From NCBI GenBank assembly GCA_938023865.1, contig CALJDG010000024.1, positions 1 to 64,000 of the forward strand: a stretch of DNA of 64,000 bases. The letters run 5' to 3'. Under the pieces are notes generated by a model. That model did not search any database. It saw only the letters and a list, made by a program, of their open reading frames with translations, and was not told the DNA's origin. Made by a program: the position numbers and the translations under genes. Position 1 is the first letter of the stretch, and each line of letters opens with the position of its first letter. Shown here one piece after another: positions 9,984 to 19,416 of the stretch. The DNA comes from an uncultured archaeon. Lineage in GTDB: Archaea > Thermoproteota > Bathyarchaeia > Bathyarchaeales > Bathycorpusculaceae.

Positions 9984-10805
9984 CTAATGTTTGCTTATGT
10001 TTGTGGCGATTATATAGGAAATAAAATCAAGCACCTCATTTATTGAAAGTTTTGATTTTCCCTTTTTTCTGTTGATGAAGGTTATGGGTGCTTCGGTTAT
10101 TCGATACCCCCGCATAGAAGCCTGTCTTATTGTTTCTATTTGTATCTCATATGTTTGGCTGTGCAACTTGTGGATTATGTTTCTGACAAGCCTTGTTGAG
10201 TAACAACGCATTCCACTTGTGTAGTCAGAAATTTCCGCACCGACAACGAGTTTCGCAACGAAGTTAGCTGTTTTGCTTATAAGCCTCCTTAAGATATTCC
10301 AATTTTTAACGATGCCTCCGTGGCAGTAACGGCTTCCTATGCATAAGTCATATCTATCAGTTTTGACGGGGGCTAGTAGCTTCGGGATTTCAGCTGGGTC
10401 ATGGGAGTAGTCTGCGTCCATTGTTATAATGAATTTAGGCGGATTTTTGAGGGATAGTAGAAGCTTAAAGCCGTCTACTATTGCTGTGCCAAGTCCCATT
10501 TTTCTGGGTCTTATTAAAAGTATAATGTTTTTATATTCCCTCTGCAAGTCACGTACAATGTTCGCTGTTCCATCCGGACTGGAATCGTCTATTACTAGAA
10601 TGGAGAGTTTTAGGTTCAGCTTTTCGATTTTACGTATTATTTCTTCAATATTTTTAGCTTCGCAGTATGTAGGTAGAATAAATCCGACATCTGAAACAAA
10701 ATTAAGGTTTCCTTCAACAACTCCATCAAAACTGGTCTGTGGTTTGACACAGTTAAAATCTCGTAGATGGGAAGCCGTAGCAACTTTCATTTCTATTTCA
10801 CACAA
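9984..10805 (-). CDS. Polyprenol-phosphate mannosyl/glucosyltransferase-like GT2 (DPM1-like)
   Basis: IGFILPTYCEAKNIEEII, VIDDSSPDGTA, ITMDADYSHDPAEIPKL, IGSRYCHGG. Confidence 0.88.
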   Translation of the reverse strand: MCEIEMKVATASHLRDFNCVKPQTSFDGVVEGNLNFVSDVGFILPTYCEAKNIEEIIRKIEKLNLKLSILVIDDSSPDGTANIVRDLQREYKNIILLIRPRKMGLGTAIVDGFKLLLSLKNPPKFIITMDADYSHDPAEIPKLLAPVKTDRYDLCIGSRYCHGGIVKNWNILRRLISKTANFVAKLVVGAEISDYTSGMRCYSTRLVRNIIHKLHSQTYEIQIETIRQASMRGYRITEAPITFINRKKGKSKLSINEVLDFISYIIATNISKH

Positions 10806-10888
10806 GGCTTAGTTTTTATTTGCCTCTCTATATTTAAATTGTGCTATTTCCCTTCAAAATAATCTTAAAAACTAGAAGCTTAAGCGCT

Positions 10889-11938
10889 TTATCTCAAAAT
10901 TTTTAGTCCACTATGCCTCTTATAGAACCCTAAGGGATGACTCACCGCTTTACATAATTCAACGGAGTTTACACATATCCCATGGGTTTTTAGGGTTTGA
11001 CATTTTGGCGGTTTATACCGTGTTCTTGAGCCTCTTTCGCCTGCTATATGTTCAACTTGGTATCGGGTTAGGCGTTCGTTAAAGTCTGACGAGGCTCTGA
11101 ATAGGTCTATTATGCTTTCTACGGGCACACCTATGTTAACAAGGAAGGATGTTAGGGTGAATCTGGCTATGTGGGGTATGTGGCGTCCCTTTTGAGCTGC
11201 TTCATAAAGAGCGGTTATACAGGGCGGAAAAGCCTCTTGTCTTATGGTTTTAGGAATGCCCTCCACTTCGGTTTTGCTCACTTTTTCCAAAGTTAGAGTT
11301 TTTAATGCTTCTGCAGTTTCTGCTATTCTTTGCGGCATTTTGGGAAGATCTCCTATTTCTAGGCGTTTTTCTATATGCCTTCTAACCTCTTCGCTGAGAA
11401 GCCTTGCGGTTTCGTTTTTTGTTAGGTAAACGTTTCCTTGAATTAGTGATCGATTGACAAGTTTCCATTTCTTGTCGCGGAGGTTTGCGACGTTTTTAAG
11501 GTAGTCTGTGAAGTGGATTTTGAACTCGTAGGGCGTTACAATTTCTTCAGCGTTTAGCGTGAAGATTCTACATCCAAAATTTTCTGCTATGGCTAAAATT
11601 TTCTCTTTAGGTTCTAGTTTTAGGTCGTTGTAGGTTTGTTTTGCTTCTGCTAGGGCGTAACGCCTTTTTATGAAGGAGTTTTCGGTGGCCGCTGCAAGCA
11701 TTGTTGCTGTTGGGAATGATAGGATTTCTATTTCTTCGTTTTGGGTTCTTCTTGTTACAATCGTGTACAATATTGCTTCTTCAATTCTTTCTTTGGCGCG
11801 TTCTAAAATTTTTGATAATTCTGGGTTTGCAAGGTCTTCGATTTTTAATTCTAGAGTTTTAACATATTCTGCTGCCTCTTTTAGGAAGGGGTATTTGGCT
11901 AGGTCATTTTTTGTGAATTTAACTGTTGCCGGTTGCAT
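10889..11938 (-). CDS. priL: DNA primase large subunit PriL
   Basis: Fe-S C-terminal domain cysteines (PPKCQTLKTHGICVNSVELCKAVSHPLGFYKR); adjacent to PCNA. Confidence 0.93.
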   Translation of the reverse strand: MQPATVKFTKNDLAKYPFLKEAAEYVKTLELKIEDLANPELSKILERAKERIEEAILYTIVTRRTQNEEIEILSFPTATMLAAATENSFIKRRYALAEAKQTYNDLKLEPKEKILAIAENFGCRIFTLNAEEIVTPYEFKIHFTDYLKNVANLRDKKWKLVNRSLIQGNVYLTKNETARLLSEEVRRHIEKRLEIGDLPKMPQRIAETAEALKTLTLEKVSKTEVEGIPKTIRQEAFPPCITALYEAAQKGRHIPHIARFTLTSFLVNIGVPVESIIDLFRASSDFNERLTRYQVEHIAGERGSRTRYKPPKCQTLKTHGICVNSVELCKAVSHPLGFYKRHSGLKILR

Positions 11939-11950
11939 TTTTTCACTATT

Positions 11951-12715
11951 TTAGGGTGTTTCTATTCTTGGAGCTAAGTAAAAGGTTAGTTTTCCCTCTT
12001 TTGCTTGTTGAAAGTCTATTTTTATGGGCATGTCTGTTGAGAATTCGATGGTTGCTATGTCTGACGTGGCTGAAGCTGCCTTAATTATTTCTGAAAGGTA
12101 GCTAAGGCTAAACGTAGCCTTTGACGCTTCTTTTGCTTCCAGGTCTAGTAGGGCATCGCTTCCCTTTTTTAGTTCTATTGTTGCGCCCATGAGGTCTCCT
12201 GTGGCTTGGAAAACCAGTTTTTCGTTGTCTGCCTCTATGCGGACGTGGTCGCTTACGAGCTCAGCGTCTTCTACTGCCTGGCGTAAGCCGTCTGTTGTGG
12301 CTTTTGCTCTTATGTTAAATGGTATTTTTGGTGTTGGCACCTCCTCTTCTGACGCTTCAAGGGTTGGCATTGTAAAGTTTCGCGTATATTTCCCAGTTAT
12401 CTTTAATTGTAGACGTCCGGTCTTCTCGTCTAGGGCTAATTCGATAATCTCGTCCTTTCCAGCCCGCTTTAGAAGCTTTAACAGTTCGCCTATGTTTATG
12501 CACATCTTTGATGGTTCTGTGCAAACATATTCATCAAAGACCGTTTTCGGCCATTCAAAGTCCACCATGGCGACGCGGGATGGGTCCATTGCCCTAAGCT
12601 TTAGGGCCTCTGGCGTTATTTGGAATGTGGCTTCGTCGACAAGGATGGATATTGCCGTTGCCATGTCCCTTAGCAGTTTGGCGTCTGAAACTTTAAGCTT
12701 AAACACCTGTTTCAC
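11951..12715 (-). CDS. pcn: DNA polymerase sliding clamp PCNA
   Basis: FKLKVSDAKLLRDMATAISILVDEATFQITPEALKLRAMDPSRVAMVDFEWP; C-terminal IDFQQAKEGKLTFYLAPRIE. Confidence 0.97.
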   Translation of the reverse strand: MKQVFKLKVSDAKLLRDMATAISILVDEATFQITPEALKLRAMDPSRVAMVDFEWPKTVFDEYVCTEPSKMCINIGELLKLLKRAGKDEIIELALDEKTGRLQLKITGKYTRNFTMPTLEASEEEVPTPKIPFNIRAKATTDGLRQAVEDAELVSDHVRIEADNEKLVFQATGDLMGATIELKKGSDALLDLEAKEASKATFSLSYLSEIIKAASATSDIATIEFSTDMPIKIDFQQAKEGKLTFYLAPRIETP

Positions 12716-13014
12716 CTTTCAATTTGATATATTTTGAAGGTTATAAAAGGTTTGCACACCATTTCCCTCGGCATGAAAATTAAATATGATAGTGCTACAT
12801 TAAATATTGAATGTATGAAGGGTATGGGATCCACTCAAATCCAAAAAGGCATTGTTGCGTAATCTTGGTAATATTGAGTATTCTCATTTGGGTATTCAAC
12901 CATATGGTTTTCAAGAACTGAGTGTTTTATCAATACCTATTACAATTGTGCTTCTATTACTTGGGAGGATTTATGGAGTAGAATTGCTGATATAATCAAG
13001 TCTTTTCTAAAGGT

Positions 13015-13368
13015 TTATGAGTATTCTCTGAATGTGTAACCGCATTTTGTGCAGCGTAAGAACTGAGTTGAGGATTCGTCTGCTCCGCGGGTTTGTACTT
13101 GCCATACATAGGCTGTGTTGTTTCCGCATTTTGGACATTCAATTCTGACTGTTGGTAGGGTTCGCAGTTTTTGTTCTTCTCTGCCTATTACTGCAACCTG
13201 TTGCTGTGGGTTATGCTGAATGATTTTTGCAACTTTTGGTGTGGCTTTTTCGCTTACAATACGTTTCTTGTAGCCACATTTTGGACAAGTAAGTGTAAGA
13301 GATTCCTTTTTCTCAGATTTTGCCTTCTTTGGTACGAGGCGTGTTCCGCATTTTGGGCAAAATTCCAT
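13015..13368 (-). CDS. tfs: Transcription factor S (TFS/RPB9-TFIIS like)
   Basis: MEFCPKCGTRLVPKK N-terminal ribbon and C-terminal ECPKCGNNTAYVWQVQTRGADESSTQFLRCTKCGYTFREY with the DE catalytic pair. Confidence 0.95.
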   Translation of the reverse strand: MEFCPKCGTRLVPKKAKSEKKESLTLTCPKCGYKKRIVSEKATPKVAKIIQHNPQQQVAVIGREEQKLRTLPTVRIECPKCGNNTAYVWQVQTRGADESSTQFLRCTKCGYTFREYS

Positions 13369-13448
13369 TGTTTTAAACTCCGGTTTCCGTTTGTTTTCCC
13401 ATGACTTTGTGTCTTTTAAACTTTTTCTTTTGATAATTAGGATTAAAG

Positions 13449-14039
13449 CTATATTGTGCTAAGCCCAGATGCAATCAGATGTGCAACGCGAAGTGCTTCA
13501 GGGATATAGCTCCGCGTCGATGTCAACTGCAAAATTTTTCGCGCGTCTTCTGTGGAAATTCCAGATATCTGCATATAAATCTTGCTTTTTCCACCGTGTA
13601 GTGACACTTCGTAAAGTTCTCCCGCGTTAAGTATGGCTTTCCAGCGCTCCTCACTTCTTGGAAGCTTTTTTAGGGCGTTATGGATTTCGTCAAAGTTTGG
13701 TTTATCTCTTGTTACGGTTATCACTGGAAGCCCAGTATCTAAGCTAAGCTTTTTTATGTCCACTACATTGAAGCCCGCAATGGTTACGCCATTAAGCATT
13801 ATAACCCTCAACTGCTTGTAGTGTGGGGAACTCATAATCATAGATGCTATTTTCCTTGTGGCTTCAAATCCGTCAATCCTAACCTTTACGTGCATAACCC
13901 CGTCAAGCCAGTATCCGCCTCGGAAAACAACGCCCACAACAGGCACAAAACCTTTCGTGTGGGGTTTAAATATTCCATCGTCAACCCCCAAAACGCGGAT
14001 TTCAGGCTTTATTACACGAAACTTTCCAATGGTGGACAA
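13449..14039 (-). CDS. DUF99-family protein (endonuclease-V-like fold; endonuclease dU family)
   Basis: IRVLGVDDGIFKPHTKGFVPVVGVVFRGGYWLDGV...RVIMLNGVTIAGFNVVDI. Confidence 0.85.
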   Translation of the reverse strand: MSTIGKFRVIKPEIRVLGVDDGIFKPHTKGFVPVVGVVFRGGYWLDGVMHVKVRIDGFEATRKIASMIMSSPHYKQLRVIMLNGVTIAGFNVVDIKKLSLDTGLPVITVTRDKPNFDEIHNALKKLPRSEERWKAILNAGELYEVSLHGGKSKIYMQISGISTEDARKILQLTSTRSYIPEALRVAHLIASGLSTI

Positions 14040-14184
14040 AATTTTCCCTCAACTGTCTAGCAAAAATTGAGCTTGTACGCGTTATAAGCTTAGCGAAACT
14101 TAAGGATGGCTTGCAGAGTATAAGAAAGTTTAAAAGTTTTTGGAAGCGCAAACTAAAAGCGTTAGGGCTAACATGTGAAGAGTT

Positions 14185-14385
14185 ATGAATAAACAAGAAG
14201 CTATAGGTGCATTTCTAATTGCCATTGGATTCCTGCTGATTATTCATCATACCATTTTCTGGCAGAGACCCTTCGACTTTGCTGACATACTGCACCACGA
14301 GTTTTTTGAGGCAATATTCTTCACGGCTGGCATAACCCTCCTAATAGTAGTGTGGTCGAATAAGCGGAGAGGATGCCAGCATTGA
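14185..14385 (+). CDS. Small membrane protein, unknown
   Basis: 66 aa with two predicted TM segments; 13-nt overlap with the downstream deaminase ORF. Confidence 0.55.
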   Translation: MNKQEAIGAFLIAIGFLLIIHHTIFWQRPFDFADILHHEFFEAIFFTAGITLLIVVWSNKRRGCQH

Positions 14386-15734
14386 ACCTCTTAATTCACG
14401 GCGGAACCATAGTCACAATGCGTGGAGATGAAGTAATCCGCGATGGCGCCATAGCAGTGGAAGATGGAACTATAATCGACGTTGGAAAAGCCGGGCAGAT
14501 GCTGAAAAGATATGCAAGCGGCTATGAGAAGATAAACGCCAAAGGAAAGGTTGTGATTCCGGGTCTTATAAACACTCACCAACATGCAGCTATGAGCCTG
14601 CTAAGGGGTTACGCCGACGACTTACCACTACTAGAGTGGCTTGAAAAATGGATATGGCCCATAGAAAGGCTGATGACCGCTGAAGACATTTATGTTGGCA
14701 GCTTACTGACGGCTATAGAATCCATAATGGGCGGAACAACAACCATTAACACAATGTACCATTACATGCCCGGCGAAAATGAGGCGAAAGCCCTCGCAGA
14801 AGCTGGTGTCAGAGGAGTTGTTGGGCATGTTTGCTTTTCATGGAGGAAGGATGATGATAGAAGGGCGCTAGAGGATTTAGCCAAAAACTGGCATAATAAG
14901 GCTGGGGGGCTTATCCGCGTCAGTGTTGATCCCCACGCGCCTTACACTGTTGACCCAGAATATATGAAAGAGCTGAAGGCTTTATGCGAAGAACTTGATA
15001 GGAAGTATGGTTCTGAAAAGGCGCCAATTATATGGCACATTCATGTGGCAGAAACATTTGAAGAGGCTGACAAGATACGGAAAGCCTTCAATGTTGATGT
15101 TAAAGGCGGCGTAATGGAATATTTAGACTCTTTGGGTGTTCTAGATGGGCGTGTCATTGCAGCGCACTGTGTGGCACTAACGGATAATGATATGGCGGTA
15201 ATGAAAGTTAGAGGCGTTAAGGTTTCCCACAACCCAATTTCGAATCTTAAGCTTGCTTCCGGCATAAGTCCTGTTCCAAAAATGCTGGAGCACGGAGTAA
15301 CGGTCTCGCTTGGCACGGACAGCCCATGTTCCAATAATGCTGCGGACATGTTTGAGGTTATGAAGGTGACAGCCGTACTCCATAAGGGGGTAAGCGGAAA
15401 TCCAACGGCGATGTCTGCCCAGCAAGTTTTGAAAATGGCAACTTTGGATGGGGCTAGGGCTCTTTGCTGGGAGAATGAGATAGGCTCGATAAAAGTGGGG
15501 AAAAAGGCTGATTTAGCCATTATAAACTTTGATAAGCCGCACCTATGCCCACTGTATAATGAGTTTAGTCATCTTATTTATGCTGCAAAATCAGCGGATG
15601 TTGAAACAGTCATAATAAATGGAAAAATAGTGATGGAAGACAGACGCTTAACAACATTGAATAGTGAGAAGGTTATGGAAATTGTTGAGAAGGCTAAAAA
15701 CCGTCTTTTGGAAAAGCTTCAAACACAACATTAA
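14373..15734 (+). CDS. Amidohydrolase of the MTA/SAH deaminase (5'-deoxyadenosine deaminase) family
   Basis: NTHQHAAMSLLRGYADDLPLLEWLEKWIWP, HIHVAET, HCVALTDND, LGTDSPCSNN. Confidence 0.88.
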   Translation: MPALNLLIHGGTIVTMRGDEVIRDGAIAVEDGTIIDVGKAGQMLKRYASGYEKINAKGKVVIPGLINTHQHAAMSLLRGYADDLPLLEWLEKWIWPIERLMTAEDIYVGSLLTAIESIMGGTTTINTMYHYMPGENEAKALAEAGVRGVVGHVCFSWRKDDDRRALEDLAKNWHNKAGGLIRVSVDPHAPYTVDPEYMKELKALCEELDRKYGSEKAPIIWHIHVAETFEEADKIRKAFNVDVKGGVMEYLDSLGVLDGRVIAAHCVALTDNDMAVMKVRGVKVSHNPISNLKLASGISPVPKMLEHGVTVSLGTDSPCSNNAADMFEVMKVTAVLHKGVSGNPTAMSAQQVLKMATLDGARALCWENEIGSIKVGKKADLAIINFDKPHLCPLYNEFSHLIYAAKSADVETVIINGKIVMEDRRLTTLNSEKVMEIVEKAKNRLLEKLQTQH

Positions 15735-15772
15735 ATAATTGTGAGTAGAAATGCATAGCGGAAGGCGATTTA

Positions 15773-17029
15773 ATGGCAAGCTTTAGAGTCAGGGATGAAA
15801 GCTTAGCCCCAAAGGGAATGCTGCAAATAGAATGGGCTTCAAGGCATATGCCCGTTCTAAACCAAATTAAGAAAAGGTTTAGTGAGGAAAAGCCTTTAAA
15901 AGGTGTTGTGCTCGGCGCATGTTTGCACGTGACAAAGGAAACAGCAGTGCTGGTTGACGTTTTCCTCGCTGGCGGTGCAAAAGTCGCCCTTTGCGGTTCC
16001 AACCCGCTTTCGACGCAGGATGAAGCTGCGGCGGCGCTGGCTGAGATGGGTGTTTACGTTTACGCGTGGCGTGGGCAGTCAACCGACGAATACTACTGGT
16101 GCATTGAAAGGGTAATAGATCAAAAACCTCTAATAACATTGGATGACGGGGCAGACCTAGTCAGCACAATCCATAGCAAAAGAACAGACGCGCTTCCAAA
16201 CGTTAAAGGAGGTACCGAAGAGACAACAACTGGCGTTTTAAGGCTTAGAGCCATGGAAAGGTCTGGAACCCTAAAGTATGCGATAATAGCCGTTAACGAC
16301 GCACACACAAAATATTTGTTTGACAACCGTTATGGAACTGGGCAAAGCACGATAGATGGAATTTTAAGAGCGACAAACATTCTCTTAGCAGGTAAAAACT
16401 TTGTTGTCTGCGGTTATGGATGGTGCGGCAAAGGCATAGCCATGAGAGCAAGAGGGATGGGCGCTAACGTCATAGTCACGGAAGTAAATCCCTTAAGGGC
16501 TCTTGAAGCTGTCATGGATGGGTTCCGAGTAATGACCATAAGCGAGGCAGCCAAGATAGGCGACATTTTCCTAACGACAACTGGCGACATAAACGTCATT
16601 AGGAAGGAGCATATGGAGAAGATGCGGGACGGGGCCATTCTCGCTAACAGCGGCCACTTCAACGTTGAAATAAGCCTAAAAGACCTTGAAGAACTAGCAG
16701 CCTCGAAAAGAACTGTTAGACCAAACCTTGACGAATACTTGTTAAGAGATGGCAGTAGGCTTTACTTGCTAGCCGAGGGACGACTTGTAAACTTGGCGGC
16801 AGCTGAAGGACACCCATCCGAGGTTATGGACATGTCCTTTGCAAATCAAGCCTTAAGCGTCGAATACCTTGTCAAAAGTGAGAGAATGGAGCCTAAAGTG
16901 TATCCTGTTCCTGGAGAAATAGACGAAAAAGTGGCGAGGCTGAAGCTTAAGGCGATTGGCGTAAAAATAGACGAGCTAACAGAAGAGCAGAAAAAGTATT
17001 TAACGGAATGGGAAATGGGCACAACTTAA
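15773..17029 (+). CDS. ahcY: Adenosylhomocysteinase (possibly S-inosylhomocysteine hydrolase)
   Basis: [65 protein letters not shown]. Confidence 0.95.
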   Translation: MASFRVRDESLAPKGMLQIEWASRHMPVLNQIKKRFSEEKPLKGVVLGACLHVTKETAVLVDVFLAGGAKVALCGSNPLSTQDEAAAALAEMGVYVYAWRGQSTDEYYWCIERVIDQKPLITLDDGADLVSTIHSKRTDALPNVKGGTEETTTGVLRLRAMERSGTLKYAIIAVNDAHTKYLFDNRYGTGQSTIDGILRATNILLAGKNFVVCGYGWCGKGIAMRARGMGANVIVTEVNPLRALEAVMDGFRVMTISEAAKIGDIFLTTTGDINVIRKEHMEKMRDGAILANSGHFNVEISLKDLEELAASKRTVRPNLDEYLLRDGSRLYLLAEGRLVNLAAAEGHPSEVMDMSFANQALSVEYLVKSERMEPKVYPVPGEIDEKVARLKLKAIGVKIDELTEEQKKYLTEWEMGTT

Positions 17030-17093
17030 ACATTTATATGTCGTATAACACGGTAAACTTTAAAAGGAAAACAAACAATAAACAAGGCTTTGT

Positions 17094-17475
17094 GTGGTGA
17101 AAGAAATGGTAAGCAAAGACCAATCAATAGGAGGAGCAATATTTATTATTTGTGTGGTTATTGCTGTACTATACACGCTAATAGTGTTCTTTCCACAAGG
17201 AATGCTAGGAATGTTTTTTGCTTCGGTGGATGAAACACAAGTGCGTATCTGGGCGGTGTTAATACCAGTTTTCATAGCGTTCATAGCTATAATGGGTATT
17301 GGTGCTTGGATAGGCTGGACTATGGCCACGACACCGCCGCCAAAGCCTATAGAAGAGATAACAAGTGAAATTGAAGAGGAGGAGAAAAAAAGAAGAAGCA
17401 GCCAAAGAGGCCAAAGAGACTGCTGTGACAGAAGAGAAGACAGAGGAAAAGGGAAAGGGTAAAACCAAAAAGTAA
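17094..17475 (+). CDS. Small two-TM membrane protein; frame appears shifted at an A7 run (17385-17391)
   Basis: 0-frame ORF ends at 17462 with an RSSQRGQRDCCDRR tail; the +1 frame gives a Glu/Lys/Ala-rich tail ending at 17475. Confidence 0.6.
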
Positions 17476-17665
17476 TGCTTTACAATCCCAAAATTTTATT
17501 ACAAAACACTCAATGCTTTTTGAGGCTGTACCAAAAAATAACAGTATTTTTGCGAGAAAAATGCGAGGAAGTCTTCTCCTGAGAACTGCTTACAAAGATG
17601 CGCCCTCCACACATTTTTAGAAGTTGCTGGAGACTCGATAGAAAGTGAGTATATCTTGGGCCTTA

Positions 17666-18049
17666 CTAATCTGTTATGGTTTTTAGCATGCACTGCACCA
17701 TTTTTTCGCAAATAATACACTCTTCTGGGATGCTTTCCTTTGGTGAGCGCTTGCTCAAATATCCAAAATAATGTTTGCATTTAGTTGTCTCTGAAACCGT
17801 CTGATCGACATGCTTTTCCTTAGCTAATGTTTTTTCTTCACTTTTGCTTTCTTCTGCGGTTTTTGGTTTTGCAGATTTTAGAACTTGTTTTTCAGTTGTT
17901 ATTTCAGTTAGACAGTAAGGACACGCCTTATAAACAGTGTTTTTCCTCACGTTTTCAACCTTTATTGGATTTAGGAAGTTTTTCCCGCATAGAGGGTTTG
18001 AACATACGTAACTTTTGTTGTCTGCGCGATGCGTCTTTCTCTTTTTCGT
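17666..18049 (-). CDS. Zinc-ribbon protein; ORF-track start (GTG 17950) removes the N-terminal CxxxxC; candidate ACG start at 18049
   Basis: Extended translation (T)KKRKTHRADNKSYVCSNPLCGKNFLNPIKVENVRKNTVYKACPYCLTEI...; SD AAAGGAGG at 18058-18065. Confidence 0.65.
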   Translation of the reverse strand, partial: TKKRKTHRADNKSYVCSNPLCGKNFLNPIKVENVRKNTVYKACPYCLTEITTEKQVLKSAKPKTAEESKSEEKTLAKEKHVDQTVSETTKCKHYFGYLSKRSPKESIPEECIICEKMVQCMLKTITD

Positions 18050-18143
18050 AGGTATTTCCTCCTTTAAAATTTAGAATTGGCTTCAAGTTTATAGTGTTGA
18101 TGAATCCGGGATACTTATCCTAACTAATCTTTACAAAACAATT

Positions 18144-18722
18144 TTATGGAGATGCAAGTTTTTTGAGGTCCTCTTCGCCTTCAGCGTAGCCTGAAGCAAT
18201 CAGTGTGTCTCCCTCTTGGATTCGCGTTTCTGGTTTTGGACGTATGCATTTGTCCCCCCTTTTTATGGCTAAAATCCACATGCCCGTCTCCTCTGGGATT
18301 TTTGCCTCTCGTAAAGTCTTGTTTGCCAAAGGCGAGTTTTCCGTCACCCTTGTGTACGTGATTGTTTCTTCAGCTTCTTCTATGGCTAGTGCCAACACCG
18401 GATGGGGTTCAATGCCTCTTAAAACAACTTCAGCTATTTGTGCAGCAGCGTCAGCTATCTTCTCTGTTACAACGCCAAGCCTTATCAGTCCTAAGAAGCC
18501 TTTCGCTTCTTCTCTCCTAAATTTACTCGCCAAGACTAGTAGTTCAAATTCTGTGTGGAGTTTGTCCATGTATTCTTCGAGTTTTTGTACCTCTTCGGCC
18601 AGCTCTTTACTATTTAGTAGAAGCGATGAATAAGCTAAGTCTATCATTAGTTCAGATGTGTCTTTAAGTTCTACGAAGCGTTCAACTATTTCCTCAAATT
18701 TTTTAAGGCTTCTCTTTGCCAT
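18144..18722 (-). CDS. PhoU-like + TrkA_C (RCK_C) domain protein
   Basis: Helical PhoU-like N-terminus, C-terminal WILAIKRGDKCIRPKPETRIQEGDTLIASGYAEG. Confidence 0.82.
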   Translation of the reverse strand: MAKRSLKKFEEIVERFVELKDTSELMIDLAYSSLLLNSKELAEEVQKLEEYMDKLHTEFELLVLASKFRREEAKGFLGLIRLGVVTEKIADAAAQIAEVVLRGIEPHPVLALAIEEAEETITYTRVTENSPLANKTLREAKIPEETGMWILAIKRGDKCIRPKPETRIQEGDTLIASGYAEGEEDLKKLASP

Positions 18723-18724
18723 AA

Positions 18725-19333
18725 TTAGTCCACCAGCTTTTCCATTTTTCCTTCACAGAGTTCCTTCAGCTCTCTTAATCCTTCATGGGCACCGCGGGCT
18801 ATGAGGATGTCACCAGCCTTAACCTTCTCTTTTCCTTTTGGATTTATTATCCAATCGTTTTCTCTGAAAATGGCGATTATGTCTATACCCATTCTTGGGG
18901 CAAGTTCAAGCTCGCCTATCTCCTTCCCAACCAGAACTGATTTTTCGCTTACTTTGGCTTTTGCTAAACGCTCCTCAACTCTTTCGAAGATTTCGCTCAC
19001 AATTGGATGTACACCTATATTCTGCGTCACTATTGCAGCTATGTCTGCGGCAGCATCTGAGATTTTGTCGGTTGCGGTAGCAACCTTTGAAACTCCAACG
19101 AGTACTTCTGCGTCTTTTGCGTCTCTTGCAGCCACCATTGTCGTCATCTCCAAATGGTAAGCCAGCGTGTCTATGCGTTTTTCCAGTTCCAAAACGTCTT
19201 CAGCCAAGTCTTTATCATTGAAGAGGGCAGCCGAATAAGCCAAGTCTATCATTAGTTCGGAAAGGTTTTTCATTTCGCGGAGAACTTCCCTCACTGTTAC
19301 GGGCTTATACTCGATTTTTTCAAAGTGAGGCAT
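18725..19333 (-). CDS. PhoU-like + TrkA_C domain protein (paralog of the downstream gene)
   Basis: GIDIIAIFRENDWIINPKGKEKVKAGDILIARG; shared N-terminal LSELMIDLAYSAAL motif with 18144-18722. Confidence 0.82.
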   Translation of the reverse strand: MPHFEKIEYKPVTVREVLREMKNLSELMIDLAYSAALFNDKDLAEDVLELEKRIDTLAYHLEMTTMVAARDAKDAEVLVGVSKVATATDKISDAAADIAAIVTQNIGVHPIVSEIFERVEERLAKAKVSEKSVLVGKEIGELELAPRMGIDIIAIFRENDWIINPKGKEKVKAGDILIARGAHEGLRELKELCEGKMEKLVD

Positions 19334-19416
19334 AGCTTTTTAGGCTCTCCGCCTAGAATATTTAGCGTCAGCGAATATTTTAACTCTTATCCCCAGAGGC
19401 TGGTTTTCGAAGCGGT

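Noticed and set aside
12189-12737. 182-aa plus-strand ORF
   Set aside because: Antisense shadow of PCNA; no independent coding evidence. The same applies to most other antisense ORFs in the track (e.g. 1452-1838, 10429-10812, 15041-15520, 47309-47815).
12780-13010. Intergenic stretch with short open frames (e.g. DPLKSKKALLRNLGNIEYSHLGIQPYGFQELSVLSIPITIVLLLLGRIYGVELLI) that might be a mobile-element relic
   Set aside because: Too short, no start codon or recognizable family, no terminal repeats seen; cannot be supported as a transposon remnant.
17499-17780. 93-aa minus-strand ORF
   Set aside because: Overlaps the 3' end of the zinc-ribbon gene in another frame with low-complexity composition; likely spurious.
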